This document shows, piece after piece, positions 27,874 through 38,200 of a DNA stretch of 64,000 nucleotides (position 1 is the first letter of the stretch; the number at the start of each line of letters is the position of its first letter). The notes beneath the pieces are model-generated. The model did not search any database and had not been told where the DNA came from. It saw nothing but the letters and a program-made list of their open reading frames with translations. A program made the translations under genes and the position numbers. Source of the DNA: Rhodococcus sp. B50. GTDB taxonomy: Bacteria; Actinomycetota; Actinomycetes; Mycobacteriales; Mycobacteriaceae. The stretch covers positions 186,001 through 250,000 of the forward strand of contig NZ_WPAG02000002.1 of NCBI RefSeq assembly GCF_013602415.1. The letters run 5' to 3'.

Positions 27874-28518
27874 GTGCTGACGGCCCTTCTCGATCTCGTC
27901 CTGCCTGCCCGGTGCGGTGGATGCGCCGCTCCTGGGGTGAACTGGTGCCGGGCATGCGCGCGGGAACTCGGGGACCACCCCGTGGGGGTGACGCCCCGCG
28001 TCGATCCCGGGGTTCCGGTGTGGAGTCTGGGCCCGTATTCCGGTCCCAGGCGTCGCGCGGTGATCGTCGCCAAGGAACGCGCCCGGCGGGATCTCGCGGA
28101 TCCTCTCGGGCTCGCATGGGCGGTTGCGATCACGCGGCTGCGGAGATGGGGCGAGCTGCCCGGCGGACCGCTGATCGTGGCGCCCGCCCCCACCCGGGCG
28201 CGGGCGGCGCGGGCACGCGGAGGCGATCCTGTCGCGCGTGCCGCCCGGGCCGCCGCGATGCACGACCGTCACCTCCACGTGCATCCGATCCTGGGCGTGG
28301 CAGCGGGTGTGCGCGACTCGGTGGGGCTCACCGCAGCCGACCGGCAACGCAATCTCGCCGGTCGCGTGACGGTGAGCGCCGACGGGTTGTCGCGAACGGT
28401 CCCGGTGCTCGTGGTCGACGATGTGCTCACCACCGGCACCACTGCTCGCGAGTCGGTCCGGGCGCTCCGGCATGCAGGTTTTCGTCCCCTCGGTGTCCTC
28501 GTGATCGCTCATGCGTGA
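27874..28518 (+). CDS. ComF family phosphoribosyltransferase-like protein
   Basis: 214-aa protein in the Rv3242c position. An N-terminal zinc-ribbon-like cysteine group (CGGCAAPGVNWCRACA) precedes a phosphoribosyltransferase domain with the PRPP loop VLVVDDVLTTGTTARES. In competent bacteria ComFC aids DNA uptake; its role here is unclear. GTG 27874 places the Cys group near the N-terminus. The gap to lpqB is 76 bases. Confidence 0.88.
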   Translation: MLTALLDLVLPARCGGCAAPGVNWCRACARELGDHPVGVTPRVDPGVPVWSLGPYSGPRRRAVIVAKERARRDLADPLGLAWAVAITRLRRWGELPGGPLIVAPAPTRARAARARGGDPVARAARAAAMHDRHLHVHPILGVAAGVRDSVGLTAADRQRNLAGRVTVSADGLSRTVPVLVVDDVLTTGTTARESVRALRHAGFRPLGVLVIAHA

Positions 28519-28584
28519 GCCGTCGTCGAAGCCTCCGACGGGCCTCGACGCGGGGTCGACCGGCGACACGAAGTGAAATAGAGC

Positions 28585-28609
28585 GGGAACGGTGGCAGAC
28601 CTCCGCGTT
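28585..28609 (+). promoter_or_regulatory. Possible ECF-type promoter before hpf
   Basis: GGGAAC (28585-28590) and CGTT (28606-28609) resemble a SigH/SigE-class promoter, but the 16-base spacing from GGAAC to GTT is short compared with the 18-base example before sigH in this window. A start here would give hpf a leader of over 130 bases. Confidence 0.3.
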
Positions 28610-28753
28610 ACGTACTACCGTCGCCATCAGACCCGGAAACAACAAGGTAGACGGGTGGAAACGCCTGTTCATCCCTTTCCGGGCGAGCGCCTTTTCGCGC
28701 TCATCGCTCACGCCGGCGCGCGGGCTGCGTCGGCCGTAACTCGGGAGGTACGC

Positions 28754-29422
28754 GTGACGACCCCTTCGAAGTCCAGAGGTTCCGTTGCAGAGGCCGATGC
28801 CGGCATGGAAGGTCCCAATGCCGACGTTGTCGTGAAAGGACGCAACGTCGAGGTCCCCGATCATTTCCGGATCTATGTCTCCGAGAAACTCGCTCGGCTC
28901 GAGCGTTTCGATCCGACGATCTTCATCTTCGATGTCGAGTTGCAGCACGAACGCAACAGACGTCAGCGGAAGAGCGCTCAACGAGTCGAGATCACAGCCC
29001 GCGGGAAGGGACCGGTCGTACGGGCCGAGGCCAGTGCCGACAGCTTCTACGCCGCCTTCGAGTCGGTGATCAGCAAGCTCGAATCGCGCCTGCGAAGGAC
29101 GAAGGAGCGCCGCAAGGTTTCCTACGGTGAGAAGACGCCCGTGTCCGTGGCGGAAGCCACCGCGGCCCTCGCCCAGGACGACGAACTCGCGATCTCGCCC
29201 GACCTGTCGCTCGGCGACAGCGAGAAGGAACCCCAGGACGGTCCCGGTCGCATCGTCCGCACGAAGGAACACAACGCTGTGCCGATGACCGTCGACGACG
29301 CCCTCTACGAGATGGAACTCGTCGGTCACGACTTCTACCTGTTCCACGACAAGGAGACGGACAAGCCGTCCGTGGTCTACCGGCGCCACGCCTTCGACTA
29401 CGGTCTGATCAGGCTCGTGTGA
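28754..29422 (+). CDS. hpf: Ribosome hibernation promoting factor, long form
   Basis: 222-aa long HPF that binds the 30S decoding region and dimerises or silences ribosomes in stationary phase or hypoxia. The N-terminal S30AE domain reads VVVKGRNVEVPDHFRIYV; the C-terminal dimerisation domain reads MTVDDALYEMELVGHDFYLF with the VVYRRHAFDYGLI ending. GTG 28754 has a strong GGGAGG site; an open frame extends to GTG 28592 but adds a basic stretch not expected in the family. A hairpin follows before secA. Confidence 0.94.
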   Translation: MTTPSKSRGSVAEADAGMEGPNADVVVKGRNVEVPDHFRIYVSEKLARLERFDPTIFIFDVELQHERNRRQRKSAQRVEITARGKGPVVRAEASADSFYAAFESVISKLESRLRRTKERRKVSYGEKTPVSVAEATAALAQDDELAISPDLSLGDSEKEPQDGPGRIVRTKEHNAVPMTVDDALYEMELVGHDFYLFHDKETDKPSVVYRRHAFDYGLIRLV

Positions 29423-29428
29423 CACTGC

Positions 29429-29468
29429 CGGGAGTGACCGAAGGCACTCGCCATCGCGGTCACTCCCG
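29429..29468 (+). terminator. Hairpin between hpf and secA
   Basis: 12-bp perfect inverted repeat (29429-29440 and 29457-29468, 16-base loop) just after the hpf stop. Suggests hpf and secA are separate transcription units. Confidence 0.7.
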
Positions 29469-29563
29469 CGCAGCGCCTACCATGGAATCCGGCCGGGGTC
29501 CGACAAGGCCTCGGCCGGATTTCTTGTCCGTGCAGGTACCCGAGATTGAGGACGAACACACCA

Positions 29564-32401
<2,838 letters not shown>

Positions 32402-32450
32402 CCCGGCCCGGTAAGGGCCGTACCGCGTAGCCGGCGCCCTACGTCCCACC

Positions 32451-32488
32451 TCACGACCCTGTGACTCAGCCGAGCCACAGGGTCGTGA
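32451..32488. terminator. Bidirectional hairpin, secA/DUF6459
   Basis: 13-bp perfect inverted repeat (32451-32463 and 32476-32488) with a 12-base loop between convergent genes. The DUF6459 stop codon lies in the loop, and one arm is inside its last codons. Confidence 0.75.
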
Positions 32489-32996
32489 TCGTCCAGCGGT
32501 GCGGTGCGCGCGGACGGGGACGTTTGCGCACCATCCGCCCGGCGAATGCGAACACGCGCTCTCCGCGGGCGTAGCTGCCGAACAGTTCCACGGTGTCCGC
32601 GTCGACGGGGCGCACGCGCGTGCGCAACAGGATCGCGGTGCTGCGACCTGCGCGCAGCGTGCGGTGCGTGGTGATCGTGGAGACGAGCCGTGGGTCGAGG
32701 ACGGTCGCCGACTGCACCGCGGGTCGGCGCCCGTCGACGACCTCGAGGACGAGGCGCACGGCCGACTCCGCCGCCCGTCCGACAGCCGGATCGACGGGGA
32801 TCCCCGGCTGGTCGTTCGTGTTCACAGCTACGCCGGGACGCTCGGTTCCCTCGTGGTGGAACAGGATTCGTCCGGAGCGACCGTCGTGCGGGGTGGCCCG
32901 GCGGGTCGCGTGGCTGCGGGAGCGAACGCAGTTCTCCTCGACCGGAGGTTCGAGGTGGGTGAGGCGGCGCACGTAGCGCCCGGTGTGATGTGACAT
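32466..32996 (-). CDS. DUF6459 (Rv3235-like) protein
   Basis: About 176 aa. The C-terminal half fits the actinobacterial DUF6459 family, with LFGSYARGERVFAFAGR and the terminal RPRAPHRWTITTLWLG; the N-terminal part is basic and low-complexity. ATG 32996 is chosen because GGGAGAG lies just upstream. The family often follows secA or lies in this cluster; function unknown. It diverges from the HAD gene across 181 bases that hold two direct repeats. Confidence 0.75.
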   Translation of the reverse strand: MSHHTGRYVRRLTHLEPPVEENCVRSRSHATRRATPHDGRSGRILFHHEGTERPGVAVNTNDQPGIPVDPAVGRAAESAVRLVLEVVDGRRPAVQSATVLDPRLVSTITTHRTLRAGRSTAILLRTRVRPVDADTVELFGSYARGERVFAFAGRMVRKRPRPRAPHRWTITTLWLG

Positions 32997-33021
32997 GGGC
33001 TCTCCCGAGAGTCGTGACGGC

Positions 33022-33063
33022 GGATCGGCACGGGTGACACCGTGACAGGGATCGGCACGGGTG
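33022..33063. repeat. Direct repeat, two 15-bp copies
   Basis: GGATCGGCACGGGTG occurs at 33022-33036 and 33049-33063, a 27-base period, in the divergent promoter region between the DUF6459 and HAD genes. It may be a tandem operator or a local duplication. Confidence 0.55.
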
Positions 33064-33177
33064 GACCGGTGCCGAGGAATCGGTTCGGGAGAGGACGAAC
33101 CGCGCACATGATGTCACACCTCCGGGGCGCCGGCGCGACACGACGCGATCGGGGTGCCCGGGACATACGGTGGTGTC

Positions 33178-33669
33178 GTGCTACGAGGACTCGTACTCGA
33201 TGTCGGTGGCGTCCTGGTCGGGCCGGGAAGCGACCCCGGCACGTTCGGCGCGGTCGTGGCATTGCTGCGCCCGCGGGGTGTGCGGACCGCTCTGCTCAGC
33301 AACGACCCCGGTGGCCCCGGTGCGCAGTGGCTGCGCGATCTCGAAGGGGCCTTCGTCGACCGCGTGGTGCTCTCGGGCGACGCGGGCGTCGCCAAACCCG
33401 AACCCGAGAGCTACCTGCTGGTCGCGCGACTGCTCGACCTCGGGCCGGGCGAGTGCGTCTTCGTCGACGATGCGGTCGGCAACGTGCGGGGTGCTGCCGC
33501 TGCGGGGATGGTCGGCGTCCACCATGATGGTTCACACGACGCATCGGGCGAACTGGCCGTACTCTTCGATCTCGATCCCGAGGAGATCGGGAGCGGAGCC
33601 GCGGCCGGCGCCGAGCCGTGGTGGCGATGCTCGGGAGGTTCGGGTCAGGAGGGGGAACGGGGTCGATGA
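33178..33669 (+). CDS. HAD-superfamily hydrolase-like protein, short
   Basis: 163-aa haloacid-dehalogenase-like protein. Motif I is LVLDVGGVLV (nucleophile Asp, with Gly where many have the second Asp), motif II is ALLSND, motif III is KPEPESYLL and motif IV is VFVDDAVGNVRGA. It is shorter than most HAD-IA enzymes because there is almost no cap domain. GTG 33178 is chosen; GTG 33154 is also in frame. Its stop overlaps the next gene's ATG, so it is coupled to the acyltransferase-like gene. Substrate unknown. Confidence 0.78.
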   Translation: MLRGLVLDVGGVLVGPGSDPGTFGAVVALLRPRGVRTALLSNDPGGPGAQWLRDLEGAFVDRVVLSGDAGVAKPEPESYLLVARLLDLGPGECVFVDDAVGNVRGAAAAGMVGVHHDGSHDASGELAVLFDLDPEEIGSGAAAGAEPWWRCSGGSGQEGERGR

Positions 33670-35075
33670 CGAGCCGGATGACTGCGCAGGACGCGTCGTA
33701 CTACTACCTGGAGACGAGCAACACGCCGATGCACGTCGGTTCGCTCGCGATCCTCGAAACCTCCGAGGGCGGCCTCGACTACGAGAGCGTGCTCCGACTG
33801 GTCGAGCAGAGGCTCCCCGAGGTGCCTCGGTACCGGAAGAAGGTGCGAGAGGTCGCATTCGGTTTGTCCCGCCCCGTCTGGGTCGACGACCGCGACTTCG
33901 ACATCACCTATCACGTGCGCCGCTCCGCGCTGCCGAAACCCGGCTCCGACGAACAGCTGCACGACCTCGTCGCGCGCCTGGTCTCGCGGCCGCTGGACCG
34001 TACGCGGCCGCTGTGGGAGATGTACCTCGTCGAGGGGCTCGCGAACGATCGGGTCGCATTGTTCACGAAGTCGCATTCGGCTCTCGTCGACGGCGAGGAG
34101 GCCCTCGACATCGTGCAGGTGCTCTTCGACAAGGAGCCGGTGCCGCGTGAGGTTCCCGAGGAATTGTGGATGCCCGAACGTGAACCGTCGGAATCCGCTC
34201 TGCTCGTCGGGGCGTTCGCCGAACTCGTCGCGCGCCCGGGGGAGGGGGTTGCCGCCCTCCGCTCGGCCGTGGGGGACCTGACGGCGACCCTCACCGAGAC
34301 CGTCGACGCCGTCGGCCGGCTCGCCCGCACGGCCGCGCAGTCGGCACCGGAGACGCCGTTGAACACGCAGATCTCGAGGAGCCGCCGATTCTCCGTGGTG
34401 CGGTCCGAACTGGAGCCGTACCGCAAGATCCACTCGCGCTACGGCTGCACGATCAACGACGTCGTGCTCGCAGTTCTCGCCGGAGCATTGCGCTACTGGT
34501 TGCTCTCCCGTGGGGAACCGGTCACCGAGGCCACCGTGGTGCGGGCGATGGTCCCGATGTCGGTGTACACCCAGGATCCGGACGACTGCGCCGACAACGA
34601 CACGATCCAGGTCCATCCGCAGGGCGAGGTGTCGTCTTTCCTGCTGGACCTGCCGGTGGGGGAGCCGAACGCGGTGGTCCGGTTGTCGCATATCGCGCAC
34701 GCCGGTGAGGCCTATTCGCGGCAGCGGCGGCGCGTGGCTGCCCAGACGATGGTCCGGTTGTCCGGCTTCGCTCCGGCGACGATGCACGCGGTGGGTGCCC
34801 GGGTTGCGATGGGCTTCTCGCAGCGGATGTTCAACCTCATGATCACCAACGCTCCGGGTCCCCAGCACCCGCTCTATCTGACCGGGGCCCGTCTCCTGGA
34901 GATCTATCCGGTCTCGCCGTTGCTGAAGAACCAGGCCCTGAGCATCGCGTTGACGTCCTACGACGGCAAGATCTACTACGGTTTGAATGCGGATCGTGAT
35001 GCGATGCCCGATGTGGACGTGGCAGCGACGCTGATCCAGGAGTCTCTCGAGGAGTTGACGGATGCCGGCAGGTGA
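33666..35075 (+). CDS. WS/DGAT family acyltransferase-like protein with altered active site
   Basis: 469-aa member of the wax ester synthase/diacylglycerol acyltransferase family, in the position of the tgs3 (Rv3233c-Rv3234c) locus. N-terminal SRMTAQDASYYYLETSNTPMH and C-terminal NLMITNAPGPQHPLYLTGA are typical. The catalytic HHxxxDG motif instead reads HSALVDG: His137 is present but the second His, the usual general base, is Ser138. Triacylglycerol synthase activity is therefore uncertain. ATG 33666 overlaps the HAD stop. The DUF6912 gene follows 3 bases later. Confidence 0.85.
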   Translation: MTSRMTAQDASYYYLETSNTPMHVGSLAILETSEGGLDYESVLRLVEQRLPEVPRYRKKVREVAFGLSRPVWVDDRDFDITYHVRRSALPKPGSDEQLHDLVARLVSRPLDRTRPLWEMYLVEGLANDRVALFTKSHSALVDGEEALDIVQVLFDKEPVPREVPEELWMPEREPSESALLVGAFAELVARPGEGVAALRSAVGDLTATLTETVDAVGRLARTAAQSAPETPLNTQISRSRRFSVVRSELEPYRKIHSRYGCTINDVVLAVLAGALRYWLLSRGEPVTEATVVRAMVPMSVYTQDPDDCADNDTIQVHPQGEVSSFLLDLPVGEPNAVVRLSHIAHAGEAYSRQRRRVAAQTMVRLSGFAPATMHAVGARVAMGFSQRMFNLMITNAPGPQHPLYLTGARLLEIYPVSPLLKNQALSIALTSYDGKIYYGLNADRDAMPDVDVAATLIQESLEELTDAGR

Positions 35076-35078
35076 GAA

Positions 35079-35588
35079 GTGACGCGTGTCTATGTACCGG
35101 CAACGCTCGCGATGGTGCAGCGACTCGTCGCCGACGACGAGGTCGATCCGGTGAGCAGGACGGCCTTCGCGGTGACCCCCGCACTACGGGAGGCCTACAC
35201 GGCGGGTGACGACGAGGAGCTCGCCGAGGTCGCGATGGCGGAGGCGGCACGCGCGTCGCTGAGATTACTCGCCTCCGAGGAACCGGGTGACCATCCGTCC
35301 TTCGCGTCCCGCCGCGTGGTGATCGCGGCCGACGTCGACGAGGTGACACCGCGGCCGGATCTCGACGATGCGGTCGTGCGCCTCACCGGCCCGATCCCGA
35401 TGCGTGCGGTGGCCTCGGTGCACATCGACCTGCAGGAGGCGGAGACCGACGTCGCGCGGGCGCGCGAGGTCGTCGACGCGGCCGAATTGGGCGACGAGGA
35501 GGCGGAGTTCGTCCTCGGCGACGCGGAGGACCACGAACTGGCCTGGTACGCGGCCCAGGAACTGCCCTTCCTGCTCGAACTGCTCTGA
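35079..35588 (+). CDS. DUF6912 family protein (Rv3231c-like)
   Basis: 169-aa acidic conserved actinobacterial protein beginning VTRVYVPATLAMVQRL and ending with HELAWYAAQELPFLLELL. No catalytic motif is recognised. It starts 3 bases after the WS/DGAT-like stop, so it belongs to that operon; the desaturase operators follow 33 bases downstream. Function unknown. Confidence 0.8.
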   Translation: MTRVYVPATLAMVQRLVADDEVDPVSRTAFAVTPALREAYTAGDDEELAEVAMAEAARASLRLLASEEPGDHPSFASRRVVIAADVDEVTPRPDLDDAVVRLTGPIPMRAVASVHIDLQEAETDVARAREVVDAAELGDEEAEFVLGDAEDHELAWYAAQELPFLLELL

Positions 35589-35621
35589 CCCCACCGTCGG
35601 TGTGACGGCAGTCTCGTCCCC

Positions 35622-35665
35622 AACCTACGCTTCCGTAACCTCTGGTAACCTACGGAGGCGTAACC
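35622..35665 (+). promoter_or_regulatory. Two copies of the AACCTACG-N4-CGTAACC operator before the desaturase operon
   Basis: Units at 35622-35640 (spacer CTTC) and 35647-35665 (spacer GAGG) each have AACCTACG then CGTAACC, with a palindromic core TACG-N4-CGTA. They are 25 bases apart and end 21 bases before the reductase ATG, so they overlap the likely promoter or leader. The same 19-bp pattern occurs before the second desaturase. Likely bound by a dimeric regulator of the TetR type; identity unknown. Confidence 0.65.
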
Positions 35666-35686
35666 GGAGTGAGGAGAAACGGTCGG

Positions 35687-36817
35687 ATGGGCCTGAAGGA
35701 ATGGATCGAGAAGCCCGCGGCACACGTCGCGCCAGGAGAGAAATCACTCTCCAACGTCCTGCGTGGCGCGGTAGCCCGGCTGACCACCCCTCTGCTCCCC
35801 GACGACTACCTGCACTTGGTCAACCCGCTGTGGTCCGCCCGTGAACTGCGTGGGCGCATCGTGTCGGTGCGCCAGGAGACACCCGATTCCGCGACGATCG
35901 TCATCCGTCCGGGCTGGGGCTTCGACTTCGGATACGCCCCCGGCCAATATATCGGGATCGGCCTGCACATCGAGGGTCGCTGGCACTGGAGGTCCTACTC
36001 GCTGACCTCCGCGCCCACCCGGGACGACAAGGTCATCTCCATCGCGGTGAAGGCGATGCCCGAGGGCTTCCTGTCGAGCCACCTCGTGGGCGGCGTCCCG
36101 GAGGGGACCGTCGTGCGCCTCGCCGCACCGCAGGGCGATTTCGTCCTGCCCGACCCGCCGCCGGCGAAGATCCTCTTCATGACCGCCGGCAGCGGCATCA
36201 CTCCGATCATGTCGATGCTGCGCACGCTCGACCGACGTGCGGTCGCGCGCGAGATCGACCTGCCGGACGTCGTGCACATCCACTCGGCGCCGACGGCCGA
36301 GAACGTGATGTTCCGCTCCGAGCTCGAACGCTTCGACGCCACCCACGACCGGTTCCGGGTGCACGTGCGTCACACGCGCGAGAAGGGCAAGTTCGCGCTG
36401 TCCGAGCTCGACGAGGTGTGCCCCGACTGGCGCGAGCGCCAGACCTGGGCGTGCGGTCCACAGCAGATGCTCGACGACATCACCGCGTACTGGACCACGG
36501 AGGGAATCGAGGACCGGGTCCATCTCGAGCGATTCGCCGTCAGCCGCGCCGACACCTCGGGGTCGGGCGGAACGATCACGTTCGCGAAGTCCGGTAAGAC
36601 CGTCACCGTGGACGGTGCGACAACGATTCTCGAGGCCGGTGAGAGCGTCGGCGCGCTGATGCCCTTCGGTTGCCGCATGGGAATCTGTCAGACTTGTGTT
36701 GTGCCGCTCGAGAAGGGGCACATCGTCGATCTGCGATCCGGCAAGGAACACGCAGAGGGCGAACGCGTCCAGACCTGCATCTCCGCTGCGGCCGGCGACT
36801 GCACGCTGGATGTGTAG
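35687..36817 (+). CDS. Ferredoxin reductase for fatty acyl desaturase (Rv3230c-like)
   Basis: 376-aa flavin/iron-sulfur reductase. The FAD-binding domain holds [11 protein letters not shown], the NAD domain [16 protein letters not shown] and [10 protein letters not shown], and the C-terminal 2Fe-2S ferredoxin domain shows [11 protein letters not shown] and the last Cys in RVQTCISAA. It passes NADPH electrons to membrane desaturases, as Rv3230c does for DesA3. ATG 35687 follows GTGAGGAG. The desaturase gene follows with a 33-base gap. Confidence 0.94.
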   Translation: MGLKEWIEKPAAHVAPGEKSLSNVLRGAVARLTTPLLPDDYLHLVNPLWSARELRGRIVSVRQETPDSATIVIRPGWGFDFGYAPGQYIGIGLHIEGRWHWRSYSLTSAPTRDDKVISIAVKAMPEGFLSSHLVGGVPEGTVVRLAAPQGDFVLPDPPPAKILFMTAGSGITPIMSMLRTLDRRAVAREIDLPDVVHIHSAPTAENVMFRSELERFDATHDRFRVHVRHTREKGKFALSELDEVCPDWRERQTWACGPQQMLDDITAYWTTEGIEDRVHLERFAVSRADTSGSGGTITFAKSGKTVTVDGATTILEAGESVGALMPFGCRMGICQTCVVPLEKGHIVDLRSGKEHAEGERVQTCISAAAGDCTLDV

Positions 36818-36850
36818 TAGACACCGACAGCAACCTCCGAAGGATCCCGC

Positions 36851-38137
36851 TTGGCCATCACCGACATCCGCGCGTTCTCACATCTGACCGAAGACGATAT
36901 CGTTGCTCTAGCAAACGAATTCGATGCGATCCGACGGGATGTGGAGAATTCGCGCGGCCCGCGGGACGCGCGTTACATCCATTCCGTCATCCGTCTGCAG
37001 CGTGTGCTGGAGGTGGCCGGACGCTGCGCGCTGTTCGGTTCCCGCCGCCGGTCGCGCTGGCTGATCGGTACCGCCGCGCTGTCGCTCGCCAAGATCATCG
37101 AGAATATGGAACTCGGGCACAATGTGATGCACGGCCAGTGGGACTGGATGAACGACCCGGAGATCCACTCCACGTCGTGGGAATGGGACCAGACCGGCCC
37201 CTCCGAGCACTGGAAGCGCGCACACAACTACGCGCATCACACGTATACCAACATTGTCGGGATGGACGAGGATGTCGGATTCGGCATCCTGCGCATGACC
37301 CGCGACGAGAAGTGGCGCCCGATCAACCTGCTGCAGCCGTTCGCCAACGTCGTGCTGGCGCTGACCTTCGAATGGGGAATTGCCCTGCACGACCTGTCGG
37401 CGAAGAAAGAAGCCGAAGGCGTCCCGCCCGCGCAATGGAACTCGGGACCCAACAGGGAATTCGCAGTGAAGGCCGGTCGGCAGGTCGTCAAGGATCTGGT
37501 GTTCTTCCCGGCGCTCACCGGCCCGGCCTGGCGCAGCACGCTGTCGGCGAACCTGACCGCCAACGTGATCCGCAACATCTGGGCCTATCTCGTGATCTTC
37601 TGCGGCCATTTCCCGGACGGCGCAGAGAAATTCACTGCCGAGCACTACGAGAACGAGACGCGCGGAGAGTGGTATCTGCGTCAGTTGCTCGGCAGCGCAA
37701 ACATTTCGGGTGGGCGTGCGATGGATTTCCTCACCGGGAATCTCAGTTACCAGATCGAGCATCATCTGTTTCCCGATCTGCCGAGCAACCGCTACCCGGA
37801 GATCGCCGCCCGCGTGCGGGCGCTGTGCGGGAAGTACGACCTGCCGTACACCACCGGCTCGCTCGCGCGGCAGTACTGGCTCGCCCTGCGCACGATCCAC
37901 AAGCTCGCGGTACCCGACCGATTCCTGAAGGCGACCTCCGACGACGCTCCGGAGACCTCCTCCGAGCGCAAGTTCGACAGGTGGCGCCCGGACGTGCCGG
38001 CACCGGCGACCGAAGCGTCCACCGGTCGGCACCGGGGATTGCTCACGGCCCTCCGCGTCCATGCCGAGCATGCGGTAGCAGAGCGTCGACGTCGCCGTGG
38101 CGAATCGCGCCGCCGACAGCGTTCCGCGGCTGTGTGA
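36851..38137 (+). CDS. desA3: Membrane fatty acid (acyl-CoA) desaturase, DesA3-like
   Basis: 428-aa membrane di-iron desaturase, probably making a cis double bond in stearoyl-CoA. Histidine boxes: ELGHNVMHG, AHNYAHHTYTN and SYQIEHHLFP. Several hydrophobic helices flank the boxes. The C-terminus ends in an arginine-rich tail (RRRRRGESRRR) not seen in its paralogue. The TTG start follows AAGGAT. It is cotranscribed with the reductase and lies before a tandem paralogue. Confidence 0.92.
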   Translation: MAITDIRAFSHLTEDDIVALANEFDAIRRDVENSRGPRDARYIHSVIRLQRVLEVAGRCALFGSRRRSRWLIGTAALSLAKIIENMELGHNVMHGQWDWMNDPEIHSTSWEWDQTGPSEHWKRAHNYAHHTYTNIVGMDEDVGFGILRMTRDEKWRPINLLQPFANVVLALTFEWGIALHDLSAKKEAEGVPPAQWNSGPNREFAVKAGRQVVKDLVFFPALTGPAWRSTLSANLTANVIRNIWAYLVIFCGHFPDGAEKFTAEHYENETRGEWYLRQLLGSANISGGRAMDFLTGNLSYQIEHHLFPDLPSNRYPEIAARVRALCGKYDLPYTTGSLARQYWLALRTIHKLAVPDRFLKATSDDAPETSSERKFDRWRPDVPAPATEASTGRHRGLLTALRVHAEHAVAERRRRRGESRRRQRSAAV

Positions 38138-38163
38138 TTCGCGCCACAGCCCCGAATTCGACT

Positions 38164-38182
38164 AACCTACGGAGCCGTAACC
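38164..38182 (+). promoter_or_regulatory. AACCTACG-N4-CGTAACC operator before second desaturase
   Basis: AACCTACG-GAGC-CGTAACC, identical to the two upstream sites outside the spacer, ends 18 bases before the ATG at 38201. A fourth left half (AACCTACG at 38179-38186) overlaps it without a matching right half. TAGGGT (38189-38194) could be the -10 of a near-leaderless message. Confidence 0.65.
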
Positions 38183-38200
38183 TACGGTAGGGTAGCTCCC

